From contig NZ_JAPPRC010000005.1 of the NCBI RefSeq assembly GCF_026672425.1, forward strand, positions 310,001 to 374,000: a stretch of DNA of 64,000 nucleotides. The letters are read 5' to 3'. The notes beneath the pieces are model-generated. The model was not told where the DNA came from and made no database searches. It worked only from the letters and a program-made list of their open reading frames with translations. This document shows positions 8,121 through 16,560 of this stretch, piece by piece. The stretch is from Pannonibacter sp. SL95. Lineage in GTDB: Bacteria; Pseudomonadota; Alphaproteobacteria; Rhizobiales; Stappiaceae. Each line of letters opens with the position of its first letter. The first letter of the stretch is position 1. The position numbers and the translations under genes are program-made.

Positions 8121-9092
8121 ATGCCCCTCATCCTGTTCATCCTGCGCAAGGCCGGCCAGGCGCTGGCGACCATGCTGGCGGTCTCCCTGCTCGTCTTCCT
8201 CGCCCTCGAGGTGAATGTGGACGACGTTGCGGTGAAGGTGCTGGGGCAATTCTCCACCGCCGAGCAGCGGGCGGCCTGGCTCGAGGCCAACGGCTACAAT
8301 GCCCCGTTCCTCTGGCGCTATTTCGACTGGCTGGTGAGCTTCGTCAGCGGTGACTGGGGCATGTCGACCTATTACCGCGCGCCGATCACTGACCTGATCC
8401 CCGACCGGCTTGCCGCAACCGCCTGGCTGGCGCTCGGTGCGTTGTCGCTGATCGTGCCCTTCGGCCTTGGCCTCGGCGTCCTCGCCGGCATGCGGCCCGG
8501 CTCGCTCACGGACCGCGTGGTCTCGGTCCTCTCGGTGGTCACCACCTCGATCCCGGACTTCGCGAGCGCGGTGTTCCTGTCGATCGTCTTCGTCTTCTGG
8601 CTGGGGCTCCTGCCCGGTGCCAGCACCATGATCGGCGGCTTCTCGCTGAAGGAACTGGTGCTGCCGGTGCTGGTGCTGGCGCTCTATTCCACCGGCTATC
8701 TCGCCCGCATCACCCGCGCCTCGATGGCCGAGGTGATGGCGACGCCCTACATCCGCACGGCGCGGCTGAAGGGCGCGAGCCTGCCGCGCATCGTCTTCCG
8801 TCACGCCCTGCGCAACGCGCTGATCACGCCGATCACCGTCATCCTGCTGCAGGTGCCGTGGCTCCTGTCCGGCGTCATCGTGGTCGAAGTGTTCTATGCC
8901 TACAAGGGTTTCGGCACCCTGCTCTACGAGGCCGCGATCAACTCCGACATCTACCTGATCGAGGCCTGCGCCATGGTCTCCGTGCTAGTGGTGGTCACCA
9001 CCCAGATCCTGTCCGACCTCGCCTACGGCCTCCTCAATCCGCGCGTCAACCTGCTCGGAGCGCCCAAGCCTGCCAAGGGAGACGCCGCATGA
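8121..9092 (+). CDS. ABC transporter permease (DppB/OppB family)
   Basis: A 323-aa inner-membrane permease with about six membrane helices. It opens with the short FILRKAGQALATMLAVSLLV helix and ends with the DppB-type segment (LLNPRVNLLG). The EAA loop that docks on the ATPase is visible around residues 200-230 (YIRTARLKGASLPRIVFRHA). GGAG precedes the ATG. The stop overlaps the next start by four bases (ATGA), so DppB-like and DppC-like subunits are coupled and should form a heterodimer. Confidence 0.93.
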   Translation: MPLILFILRKAGQALATMLAVSLLVFLALEVNVDDVAVKVLGQFSTAEQRAAWLEANGYNAPFLWRYFDWLVSFVSGDWGMSTYYRAPITDLIPDRLAATAWLALGALSLIVPFGLGLGVLAGMRPGSLTDRVVSVLSVVTTSIPDFASAVFLSIVFVFWLGLLPGASTMIGGFSLKELVLPVLVLALYSTGYLARITRASMAEVMATPYIRTARLKGASLPRIVFRHALRNALITPITVILLQVPWLLSGVIVVEVFYAYKGFGTLLYEAAINSDIYLIEACAMVSVLVVVTTQILSDLAYGLLNPRVNLLGAPKPAKGDAA

Positions 9093-9934
9093 TCCGTCTC
9101 GTCCGTCCCTATCTCACCCATCCGCTGGTGGCGGTCGGCGGTGCCGTCACGCTCCTGTGGCTGGTGCTGGCGCTGTTTGCGCCGTTGCTTGCCCCCTTCG
9201 ATCCGCTGAAGACGATCCTGCCGCTCGCCCGGCCGTTGACGCCGGCGCCCGGCGGCGGAACACTCTGGCTCGGCACCGACATGCTTGGCCGCGACATCCT
9301 CTCCCGCCTCATCTACGGCGCGCGCACCGTTGTGCTCTATTCGACGCTTGCGACGCTCTCCGCCTATGCGGTCGGCATCGCGCTCGGGCTCTCGGCCGGC
9401 TACCTGCGCGGCCGCGTCGATGCCGCCCTGTCGTTCCTCGCCAACGTGGTGCTCTCCTTCCCCGTGCTGGTGCTCTACATCGTCATCATCGTGGTGATCG
9501 GCGCCTCGCCGCTGAACATCATCCTGGCGGTGGTGTTCTCCAGCGCCCCGGCCATTTTCCGCATCGTGCGCGCACTCACCATCGACATCGCCACCCGCGA
9601 TTTCGTCCAGGTCGCCCGCACGCAAGGGGAAGGGTCGCTGCGCATCATGCTGGTCGACATCCTGCCCAATGCCACCGGGCCACTTGCCGTCGATTTCTGC
9701 CTGCGTCTTGGCTACACCGCCATCACCATCGGCACCCTCGGGTTCCTCGGCCTTGGCCTGCCGCCCCCGACGCCGGACTGGGGCACCATGGTCAACGAGG
9801 GCAAGGCCATGGCCATCGCCTTCCCCCATCTCGTGATCTTCCCCTGCATTGCCATTTCCTCGCTGATGCTGGGCCTCAGCCTGCTGGCCGACGGTCTCAA
9901 GGAACTCTCCGAAGCCAAGGGGCGCGGCGCATGA
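9089..9934 (+). CDS. ABC transporter permease (DppC/OppC family)
   Basis: A 281-aa second permease subunit. It has the DppC N-terminal region (LFAPLLAPFDPLKTILPLA), the conserved WLGTDMLGRDILSRLIYGAR, and an EAA loop at about residues 170-195 (DFVQVARTQGEGSLRIMLVD), followed by LPPPTPDWGTMVNEG. ATG 9089 overlaps the upstream stop; the ATPase gene again starts inside its stop codon. It acts in the inner membrane as partner of the 8121 permease. Confidence 0.93.
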   Translation: MIRLVRPYLTHPLVAVGGAVTLLWLVLALFAPLLAPFDPLKTILPLARPLTPAPGGGTLWLGTDMLGRDILSRLIYGARTVVLYSTLATLSAYAVGIALGLSAGYLRGRVDAALSFLANVVLSFPVLVLYIVIIVVIGASPLNIILAVVFSSAPAIFRIVRALTIDIATRDFVQVARTQGEGSLRIMLVDILPNATGPLAVDFCLRLGYTAITIGTLGFLGLGLPPPTPDWGTMVNEGKAMAIAFPHLVIFPCIAISSLMLGLSLLADGLKELSEAKGRGA

Positions 9935-11526
9935 CGACACAGACCCCCTCCTCCGACACGGCGATCCTGACCATTGACGGGCTGACCGTGGCCCTGCCGC
10001 GCGGCGCTGACCGCCGCCATGCGGTGAAGGGCGCAAGCCTGGACCTGTTCCCGCGCGAGATCCTCTGCGTCGTCGGCGAGAGCGGCTCGGGCAAGTCGGT
10101 CCTGTCGGCGGCCCTGATGGGCGCCGTGCCGAAGGGGCTCGCCATCGAAAGCGGCCGGATCCTGTTGCAGGGCAAGGATCTCGCCCTTGCCAGTGAGCGC
10201 GAACTGACGCGCATCCGCGGCCGCGACATCGCCATGATCTTCCAGGAACCCATGTCGGCGCTCAACCCGGCGCTGACGGTGGGCGAGCAGATCGAGGAAA
10301 TGTTCGTCCTGCATACGGATCTGGCCGCCGAGGCCCGCCGCGCCCGCACTCGCGCGCTGGTCGAGGCCATGCATCTGCCCGACCCGGACCGGATCCTCGC
10401 CTCCTATCCGCATGAACTCTCCGGCGGCCAGTGCCAGCGCGTCGTCATTGCCATGGCGCTGGCGCTGGATCCCAAGGTGCTCATCGCCGACGAGCCGACC
10501 ACGGCGCTTGATGTCACCACCCAGGCGCAGGTGCTGAAGCTCATCCGCGAGCTGAAGGACAGCCACGGCCACGGCATCCTGTTCATCACCCATGACTTCG
10601 GCGTCGTCGCCGACATTGCCGACCGCATCGCGGTCATGCGCGGCGGCGAGATCGTCGAGATCGGCACCGCCCAGCAGGTGCTGACGCAGCCGGCGCATGA
10701 CTACACCCGGGCCCTGATCGCCGCCGTTCCGAGCCTGACGCCGCGGGCCCCGCGCGCCGCGCGCACGGCCGAGCCGGTGCTGGAGATCAGCAACCTCGAG
10801 CACCACTACGGCCGCACGAAGGCGCTGAACGACATCTCCCTCACCTTGCGCCGGGGCGAGGTCGTCTCCATCGTCGGCGAGAGCGGCTCGGGCAAGTCGA
10901 CGCTCGCCAAGGCCGCGATCCGTCTCATTGACCCGACCGGCGGCGCGATCTCCGTGTCCGGCACGCCCTTCCTCGCGCTGAAAGGCGGGGCACTGCGCCA
11001 GAAGCGGCGGCTGATCCAGATGGTGTTCCAGGACCCGGTCGGTTCGCTCAATCCGCGGCGGACCGTTGGCGAGATGATTGCCCGCGCGGCGATCCTGTCC
11101 GGTGCCAGCCGGGCCGAAGCCATACGGCGGGCGGAAGACCTGCTTGACCTCGTCGGCCTGCAGAAGTCCGCCTACCACCGCCGCCCGGCAGCCTTTTCCG
11201 GTGGTCAGCGGCAGAGGGTTGGCATTGCCCGGGCACTGGCAATGCACCCGGAGGTGCTGATTGCCGACGAGAGCGTCTCGGCGCTCGATGTCTCGGTGCA
11301 GGCCCAGGTGCTGGAGCTCCTCAAGTCGCTACAGGAGAAGCTGAACCTCGGCATCCTGTTCATCACCCACGACCTGCGCGTCGCCGCCCAGATCAGCGAC
11401 GAGATCGTGGTCATGCACAAGGGGCGAATCGTCGAGAAGGGTCCGGCCGAGGCGGTGCTGCTGGCACCGAAAGATGCCTATACGCGCAGTCTCATCGATG
11501 CAGCGCCAGGCCGGGGAAGCATCTGA
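9931..11526 (+). CDS. Dipeptide/oligopeptide-type ABC transporter ATP-binding protein, two fused ATPase domains
   Basis: A 531-aa protein holding DppD- and DppF-like ATPases in one chain. Domain 1 (about 1-265) has Walker A GESGSGKSV, signature LSGGQCQRVVIAMALALDP (Cys where Arg or Gln is more usual), Walker B and the ADEPTTALDVT segment. Domain 2 (about 275-531) has Walker A GESGSGKST, signature FSGGQRQRVGIARALAMHP and ADESVSALDVS. Each domain has the oligopeptide-transporter C-terminal extension. It overlaps the DppC gene by four bases and closes the importer operon. It would energise uptake of the ligand bound by the protein at 6315. Confidence 0.94.
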   Translation: MTTQTPSSDTAILTIDGLTVALPRGADRRHAVKGASLDLFPREILCVVGESGSGKSVLSAALMGAVPKGLAIESGRILLQGKDLALASERELTRIRGRDIAMIFQEPMSALNPALTVGEQIEEMFVLHTDLAAEARRARTRALVEAMHLPDPDRILASYPHELSGGQCQRVVIAMALALDPKVLIADEPTTALDVTTQAQVLKLIRELKDSHGHGILFITHDFGVVADIADRIAVMRGGEIVEIGTAQQVLTQPAHDYTRALIAAVPSLTPRAPRAARTAEPVLEISNLEHHYGRTKALNDISLTLRRGEVVSIVGESGSGKSTLAKAAIRLIDPTGGAISVSGTPFLALKGGALRQKRRLIQMVFQDPVGSLNPRRTVGEMIARAAILSGASRAEAIRRAEDLLDLVGLQKSAYHRRPAAFSGGQRQRVGIARALAMHPEVLIADESVSALDVSVQAQVLELLKSLQEKLNLGILFITHDLRVAAQISDEIVVMHKGRIVEKGPAEAVLLAPKDAYTRSLIDAAPGRGSI

Positions 11527-11553
11527 CGGTCGTCAGACGACGCCGGCTTCCCC
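11513..11553 (+). terminator. Nested inverted repeat over the stop codon of the ABC ATPase gene
   Basis: Two concentric repeats: GGGGAAGC (11513-11520) with GCTTCCCC (11546-11553), and inside them TCTGACG (11522-11528) with CGTCAGA (11531-11537). The inner arm contains the TGA stop. There is no T run, so it is a possible factor-assisted terminator or 3'-end stabiliser rather than a classical intrinsic terminator. Confidence 0.4.
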
Positions 11554-11776
11554 ACAAAACCTGGAGCAACTGCACTGTTACTATTATCAGGGCAAATAAA
11601 TATCATCTGATTTTTACCTCACGGAAACAACGCCCTACCCGTTACCCGTCGTATCCCTTTGATAGTCCAGCAATATTCGCACAATCAAAGCACCAATTAA
11701 ATCTTGAGTAAGCACAATGGCTTACCTTGCACTCAAGACCTTCGGTACAAGGTCCTTGTTTTCAAAAGGTAGTGTC

Positions 11777-13459
11777 ATGGGGCTGAAACATATTCCTATC
11801 GTCCAGAAAATGCTCGCGGTGCTGATCCTCATGGGACTTTGCGCGACTGGACTTGCCGTTGTTGCCTGGTCGGAGATCACCGGCCTGACCCAGAGCTTTA
11901 CGGTCGTCGGAAAGTCCGAAGAGGCTGCTCGCGAAGCGATGGATCTGCGCGTCGACATCATCGCCATCAGCCGCATGACCTACCAGCTGGCGCTTGCCCC
12001 GGAAAAGGCGGGCGACTTCCGCACGGAAGCTGATCGCCGCGCCAAGGAAATGCTGGCACGCCTGCCGATCCTTGAAAGGGTTGCAGACGGCGAGCAGCGC
12101 AAGCAACTGGCCGCGGTCAAGACCGCGCTGGACAGCTACTTCCGCTCCATCGGCGCCATGGTCGACGTAGCCGCCAAGAATGCCGGCAATGCCGAGGCGA
12201 TCAAGGCCTCGCTCGGCACAGCCCTCACCGCGCAGAAGGCCGTGACCGATGCGGTCAAGGTCTACTCCACCTATTCGGCCGAGATGATGGCGGGTCAGCG
12301 GGACAGCGCGGCGAGCAACGCCCTGCATTCGGTCAGCACCATGCTGATAACGGCAGGCGTCGTGATCGTTCTTGGCCTTGCGCTGGGGTTCTATGTCAGC
12401 CAGGCCGGCGTCGCCGGTCCGATCCGCCGCATTGTCGGCACGCTCGAAGAACTGGCCCATGGCAACTACAATGCTGCCATTGAGGGCGGTGAACGCCGTG
12501 ATGAAGTGGGCGCTCTGGCCCGCGCCGCTGCCGTCTTCCGCGATGCCGGTCTCGAGAAGGACCGCCTGACGGCCGAGCGCGAAGCCCAGAAGGCCGAGAA
12601 TGAAGCCGTGCAGCGCCAGATGATGGCGCGGCTTGCGCAGGAGTTCGAGCAGGCCGTTGGCGGTATCATCCGCTCGGTATCGTCGGCAGCCACTCGCCTT
12701 GATGCGTCTGCCCGTGTCATGTCCGGCAGCGCCCAGGAAACCTCGCAGCAGTCCACAACCGTCGCCGCTGCCTCGGAACAGGCCTCGGCCAACGTCCAGA
12801 CCGTCGCTGCAGCGACCGAAGAACTTACCGCCTCGGTGCGCGAGATCGCAGGTCAGGTCGACCAGTCCAACCGCATGTCAGCCGTGGCCGTGAAAGATGC
12901 AGACGAGGCGGCCAGCAAGGTGCATGGCTTGTCCAACGCCGCCCAGAAGATCGGCGACATCGTCGAATTGATCAATGGCATTGCCAGCCAGACGAACCTT
13001 CTGGCCCTCAACGCGACCATCGAGGCCGCACGCGCCGGTGACGCAGGACGTGGCTTTGCAGTCGTTGCCTCCGAAGTGAAGCAGCTTGCAGAACAGACGG
13101 CCAGCGCGACAACGGAAATCGCAGCTCAGATCTCCTCGATCCAGGCTTCTACAACCGACAGCGCCTCGGCCATCAACGCCATTGCGGAATCGATCCGCAA
13201 GATGAACCAGATCAGCGCTGCGGTGGCAGCAGCGGTTGAGGAACAGGCCGCCGCCACCCAGGAAATCGCCCGCAACGTACAGCAGGCCTCAACGGGCACC
13301 GCCGAGGTCTCGCAAGCCATCACCACGGTCACCCGCGCCGCTGGCGAGGCCAGCTCCGTGGCCAACGAAGTTCTGGGCTTCTCCGGCGAACTCGCCAGCC
13401 AGTCGGAGCGCCTGAACCAGGAGCTGAACCGCTTCCTGTCGACGATCCGCGCCGCCTGA
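11777..13459 (+). CDS. Methyl-accepting chemotaxis protein
   Basis: A 560-aa chemoreceptor. TM1 lies at about residues 10-33 ([20 protein letters not shown]), a helical periplasmic sensor of about 150 residues follows, then TM2 near 190-210 and a HAMP domain ([20 protein letters not shown]). The signalling hairpin ends in the MCP tip [20 protein letters not shown] and [19 protein letters not shown] 11777 gives a normal N-terminus with AAAGG before it; an upstream in-frame ATG at 11717 has no ribosome site and lies inside a hairpin (CTTGAG at 11703-11708 pairs with CTCAAG at 11732-11737, GTAAGC with GCTTAC), which may be part of the leader. It follows the peptide-type importer but has its own upstream region. 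The ligand is unknown. Confidence 0.95.
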   Translation: MGLKHIPIVQKMLAVLILMGLCATGLAVVAWSEITGLTQSFTVVGKSEEAAREAMDLRVDIIAISRMTYQLALAPEKAGDFRTEADRRAKEMLARLPILERVADGEQRKQLAAVKTALDSYFRSIGAMVDVAAKNAGNAEAIKASLGTALTAQKAVTDAVKVYSTYSAEMMAGQRDSAASNALHSVSTMLITAGVVIVLGLALGFYVSQAGVAGPIRRIVGTLEELAHGNYNAAIEGGERRDEVGALARAAAVFRDAGLEKDRLTAEREAQKAENEAVQRQMMARLAQEFEQAVGGIIRSVSSAATRLDASARVMSGSAQETSQQSTTVAAASEQASANVQTVAAATEELTASVREIAGQVDQSNRMSAVAVKDADEAASKVHGLSNAAQKIGDIVELINGIASQTNLLALNATIEAARAGDAGRGFAVVASEVKQLAEQTASATTEIAAQISSIQASTTDSASAINAIAESIRKMNQISAAVAAAVEEQAAATQEIARNVQQASTGTAEVSQAITTVTRAAGEASSVANEVLGFSGELASQSERLNQELNRFLSTIRAA

Positions 13460-13483
13460 CACAACGCGCAATCAAAACAAGAC

Positions 13484-13510
13484 GGGCGCCCTTCGGCGCC
13501 CGTTTTCGTT
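13484..13510 (+). terminator. Intrinsic terminator of the chemoreceptor gene
   Basis: A 7-bp stem GGGCGCC/GGCGCCC with a CTTC tetraloop (13484-13501) followed by GTTTTCGTTTC, 24 bases after the MCP stop. Confidence 0.85.
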
Positions 13511-13577
13511 TCGGTATCCTCCGCCTCAGCCGCCCCCGCGCCCTTTTGATCGCAGGGAACACGCCCAATACCCGGCC

Positions 13578-13680
13578 GTCATCCCCGCCTTGTGCGGGGA
13601 TCCAGCCATCGGCTCGTTCGGACAAGAGACCTTGATCGCATCCCGAGGCAGCATGGATCCCCGCACAAGGCGGGGATGAC
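13578..13680. repeat. Inverted pair of 27-bp palindromic REP-like units
   Basis: The 27-bp unit at 13578-13604 (GTCATCCCCGCCTTGTGCGG + GGATCCA) recurs exactly as its reverse complement at 13654-13680, with a 49-bp spacer. Each unit is itself an imperfect palindrome (ATCCCCGC...GCGGGGAT), so the pair can fold as two small hairpins or one large one. This is the arrangement of REP/BIME-type intergenic repeats. It lies between two convergent genes (MCP and AbrB), a usual site for such elements. Confidence 0.7.
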
Positions 13681-13689
13681 CTCAGCAGT

Positions 13690-13713
13690 GCATGGCTTTC
13701 AAGAAAGCCATGC
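13690..13713. repeat. Perfect 11-bp hairpin
   Basis: GCATGGCTTTC (13690-13700) and GAAAGCCATGC (13703-13713) with a two-base AA centre, ten bases after the REP-like pair and 38 bases before the stop of the AbrB gene. It may belong to the repeat element or act as a terminator for the minus-strand operon, though no clear T run follows on that strand. Confidence 0.55.
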
Positions 13714-13750
13714 ATGTGCACTGGCTTGCCCTCTCATGTGGAACACGGCC

Positions 13751-14791
13751 TCAGCCGCCCCCGTGCCGCCTGAACAGGCGATCGACCACGGGCGCGAGCA
13801 GGATGACGAGGACGATGCGCAACAAGTGGTGGCAGATCACATAGGTGAGATTTCCGCCAGCCATGATGGCGATGACGACCATTTCCGCCTGCCCGCCGGG
13901 CAGGAAAGCCAGAAACGCATCAATCGCCGGCGCCGTTCCGGTCAGATAGATCAGTTCGATGAAGACGAGACTGATGCCCGCCAGCAGCAGGGCATAGACA
14001 AAGCCTGCCAGCACGTCGACCTTCAGCTCATGCAGCGTGATGCCGGTGTATTTCGCACCCACCGCAATGCCGATGAAGAACTGAACCGCCCAGATGATCT
14101 CTGCCGGGGGGCGCTCGGTGATGAGGCCGGACAGCGAGAAGATCGCTGTCAGGATCATGGGTCCGAGGATCGACGCGCCGAACAAGCCGACACGTTCGGC
14201 GATCTTCCAGCCACCAACGCCGCAGACCAGCATCAGGACGAGCTGCAGCGGATCGGCATCCAGCATGGGCCGGCCGGGAGGCGCGGTGAGATCGGCATTC
14301 CAGACGAGCGTCATCAGGATGGGTGCGGCGGTCACCACCACCAGGACGCGGGTGGCGTGGATCAGCGACAGGGCCCGGACATCGCCCCCTGCCTCCTCGC
14401 CGAACACCAGCATGTCCTGCAGCCCACCGGGCATGGCGGCGTACCACGCCGTCGGGTGGTTCATCTTGAAGCCGAAGCGGAACAGCGGGTAACCGATGAT
14501 CGCAATGACGGCGATGAACAGCGGCACGAAGACCAGCGAGCCAGCCATGGCCGGCAGATCGCCGACGATGGCCGGGGTGATCGAGGCGCCGACGGCGACA
14601 CCCAGGAACGTGCGCATGAAGGCGCCAAAGCCACCGGCATTCGCCATTTTCGCGCCGCAGAGCGCCGCCACCAGACAGGCCATCAATGGCCCGAGCAGCA
14701 AGGGCAGCGGCAGGCCGGCGAGGACAAAGGCAAGTGCACCGAGCGCGGCGACCGCAAATGTCGTCACCCTCGCCTTGACGAGATCAGACAC
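13751..14791 (-). CDS. AbrB-family (duplicated TIGR03082-type) membrane transporter
   Basis: A 346-aa polytopic membrane protein of the AbrB/AidA-like transporter family. It is made of two similar halves of about five helices, each containing the family pattern: LPLPLLLGPLMACLVAALCG early, and GLFGASILGPMILTAIFSL in the second half. YAAMPGGLQDMLVFGEEAGG and FLPGGQAEMVVIAIMAGG are the repeated PGG loops. I chose GTG 14791 (AGAGGCGG eight bases upstream); it overlaps the DUF4387 stop by eight bases. It ends the operon tctCBA-AtuA-DUF4387-AbrB. The transported substrate is unknown; its place suggests movement of the same or a derived organic acid. Confidence 0.82.
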   Translation of the reverse strand: MSDLVKARVTTFAVAALGALAFVLAGLPLPLLLGPLMACLVAALCGAKMANAGGFGAFMRTFLGVAVGASITPAIVGDLPAMAGSLVFVPLFIAVIAIIGYPLFRFGFKMNHPTAWYAAMPGGLQDMLVFGEEAGGDVRALSLIHATRVLVVVTAAPILMTLVWNADLTAPPGRPMLDADPLQLVLMLVCGVGGWKIAERVGLFGASILGPMILTAIFSLSGLITERPPAEIIWAVQFFIGIAVGAKYTGITLHELKVDVLAGFVYALLLAGISLVFIELIYLTGTAPAIDAFLAFLPGGQAEMVVIAIMAGGNLTYVICHHLLRIVLVILLAPVVDRLFRRHGGG

Positions 14792-15089
14792 GGACGTCCG
14801 CCTCTTCCAGCAGCACAGCCCATTGGGCGCCGTGCATGTCGCGGTCATCGCGGCTGCCCTGCACCACGGGTCGTGGCAGCGAGAACTTGATGACCGAAAG
14901 GTCCTCGATGTCGAACCGCTTCAGATGCTGCGGCTCGACGCGGTAGAGGGCGGCAACCTCGCCCGTCACCAGCGCCGGCACAACCTTGGCATAGACCTCG
15001 GGCGATCCGCAGAACACGTCAACGGTGACCCAGAAGGGGCCAGCGTTCTTCGAGCGGACCTTCAGCACCACATCACCGAGCCGGGCCAT
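14784..15089 (-). CDS. DUF4387 domain protein (AtuA-associated small subunit)
   Basis: A 101-aa cytosolic protein matching DUF4387: LGDVVLKVRSKNAGPFWVTV at the start and YRVEPQHLKRFDIEDLSVIK in the middle. DUF4387 genes are found next to AtuA/DUF1446 genes, and a similar small fold is fused to the C-terminus in some AtuA proteins, so it is probably the second subunit of one enzyme. ATG 15089 has GGAGG six bases upstream; the in-frame TTG at 15095 is less likely. It overlaps the end of the AtuA gene by 17 bases and the AbrB start by eight, so all three are translationally coupled. The reaction is not known. Confidence 0.85.
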   Translation of the reverse strand: MARLGDVVLKVRSKNAGPFWVTVDVFCGSPEVYAKVVPALVTGEVAALYRVEPQHLKRFDIEDLSVIKFSLPRPVVQGSRDDRDMHGAQWAVLLEEADVRV

Positions 15090-16446
15090 GGGCAACCTCC
15101 GTTACGACAATGCGGAAGGCCGACATCGGGTCGTCCAGTTCCATCACATGATTGAGGGCGAATTCGTAGAGCGCGCCCCGGTCGGACTGGGCCGGCGAAT
15201 AGGGGAACGCGAAGGTCGGCAGTTCCTCATGATCGGTCAGCGGATAATGCAGCACGAAGGGATTGATCAGCTTGCCGATCTCGGCCGCTTCCGCCTGGCT
15301 TTGCGCCGTGACGATGCCGAGCACGCCGACTTCGACCGGATCGCCGACGCGGTTTTCCTGGCCGCCCAGCGCGCCGTCAACGCCGATCAGGCGAAATTCG
15401 AGCGTGTAGGCCTCACCCGGCTCGAGCCCCATCCGGCTGCGGATCTCGTCTTCGAGGAACGCGGACAACCGCTCGACCCAGGCGCGCGCGCCCTTCACAT
15501 AACGCTCGTTGCGCAGGATCGCGAGGATCGTGGTCTGGTAACCGGCTACGCGTGCGCCTTCGAGCTTCACAGTATAGGTGCCCTTGACCCAGCGCGACCC
15601 TTCAACCCGCACGCGCCGTTCGTCGAGCGCCGTGTAGCGTGCTCCGCGGACATCAAGATAGCCGCCCGGCTCGTAGAGCTGATAGGGGTCCGAATTCTCG
15701 TAGAGCATGTGGGCGGACACCGAATGCGGCGTGCAGGCCGCCGTCTCGGCCAGAGGCTCGACGGTGAAGCCATCGGCATCGAAGTCGACCTGGATCACGC
15801 CGGAGGTCGGGTGGGTGGAGCAGAGTGCGCCGCATTCGGCGATCTTGGCCCCGTGCCAGGCCCCGCCCGCATGATCCCCGCGCAGAAGCGGCAAGGCCGA
15901 AATGGTGGCGGTGTCTGTGGTGCGGCCCGCGATGACGATATCTGCGCCGGTTGCAAGGGCGGCCTGCACCTGCTCGGCACCGGCCAGGGCAACGATGTTG
16001 GACAGACTGTCGAGCAGTGCCGGCGAGATCGCAGGTGCAGGCTCCAGCGGCCTGATCCGGCCGGCCTCAAGGGCTGCGATGATGCGATCTGCCGGCTGAC
16101 TGGAGTAAAGCCGGGCGATCTTGAGGTTTTGCCCCAGTTCGACCGCAAGCTCGACCGTGATGTCATACATCCAGTCGACGGTGGCATCGGCGCCGCAGGT
16201 GCCGGCGGTGCCGATCACCAGTGGCACGCCCGCTTCGGCGCGGGCGCGCATCAGGTCGCGCCACTCCGACTTGGTCGCGGCGCGGGAGTATTTCGACACA
16301 CCGGCGCCAAGCGAAAACGGCCCGCTGTCCGTCGAGCCGCCGTCGATGCAGATGATATCCGGCTTGTTGTCGACGCCACGCTTCAGCGCCGCCCTGTCAA
16401 AGCCGAGACCGAGCACCCCAGAGGGCACCAGAACACGTGTGGGCAT
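15073..16446 (-). CDS. Acyclic terpene utilization AtuA family protein (DUF1446)
   Basis: A 457-aa protein of the AtuA/DUF1446 family. Landmarks: DIICIDGGSTDSGPFSLGAG near the N-terminus, PLVIGTAGTCGAD, ADIVIAGRTTDTATISALPL mid-chain and GGYLDVRGARYTALDERRV. AtuA was named for citronellol/geraniol breakdown in Pseudomonas, but most family members lie in other clusters and no reaction is firmly assigned. ATG 16446 is chosen because the protein then starts MPTRVLVPSGVLG, the family position; the longer frame to 16512 runs into a GC-rich hairpin. It follows tctA on the same strand, pointing to catabolism of the tricarboxylate or dicarboxylate taken up by TctABC. Confidence 0.85.
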   Translation of the reverse strand: MPTRVLVPSGVLGLGFDRAALKRGVDNKPDIICIDGGSTDSGPFSLGAGVSKYSRAATKSEWRDLMRARAEAGVPLVIGTAGTCGADATVDWMYDITVELAVELGQNLKIARLYSSQPADRIIAALEAGRIRPLEPAPAISPALLDSLSNIVALAGAEQVQAALATGADIVIAGRTTDTATISALPLLRGDHAGGAWHGAKIAECGALCSTHPTSGVIQVDFDADGFTVEPLAETAACTPHSVSAHMLYENSDPYQLYEPGGYLDVRGARYTALDERRVRVEGSRWVKGTYTVKLEGARVAGYQTTILAILRNERYVKGARAWVERLSAFLEDEIRSRMGLEPGEAYTLEFRLIGVDGALGGQENRVGDPVEVGVLGIVTAQSQAEAAEIGKLINPFVLHYPLTDHEELPTFAFPYSPAQSDRGALYEFALNHVMELDDPMSAFRIVVTEVAHGPAR

Positions 16447-16515
16447 GAAAGCTTGTCCCCGAGGGTACGGCTGGCCTCGCCAGCAAAGGGTGAGGCAACC
16501 GGTTTGACACAAGGA

Positions 16516-16541
16516 CGGATCCGGGGCCAGCCCCGGATCCG
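16516..16541 (-). terminator. 11-bp hairpin between tctA and the AtuA gene
   Basis: CGGATCCGGGG (16516-16526) and CCCCGGATCCG (16531-16541) with a CCAG loop. It sits 20 bases after the tctA stop on the minus strand, without a T run, and could lower expression of the downstream AtuA-DUF4387-AbrB part. Its GGATCC core resembles the repeat units at 13578-13680. Confidence 0.5.
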
Positions 16542-16560
16542 CAGACCAGTCATGCTGGTG

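Noticed and set aside
13578-13713. CRISPR array
   Set aside because: Only two inverted units and one separate hairpin; no direct repeats with regular spacers and no cas genes.
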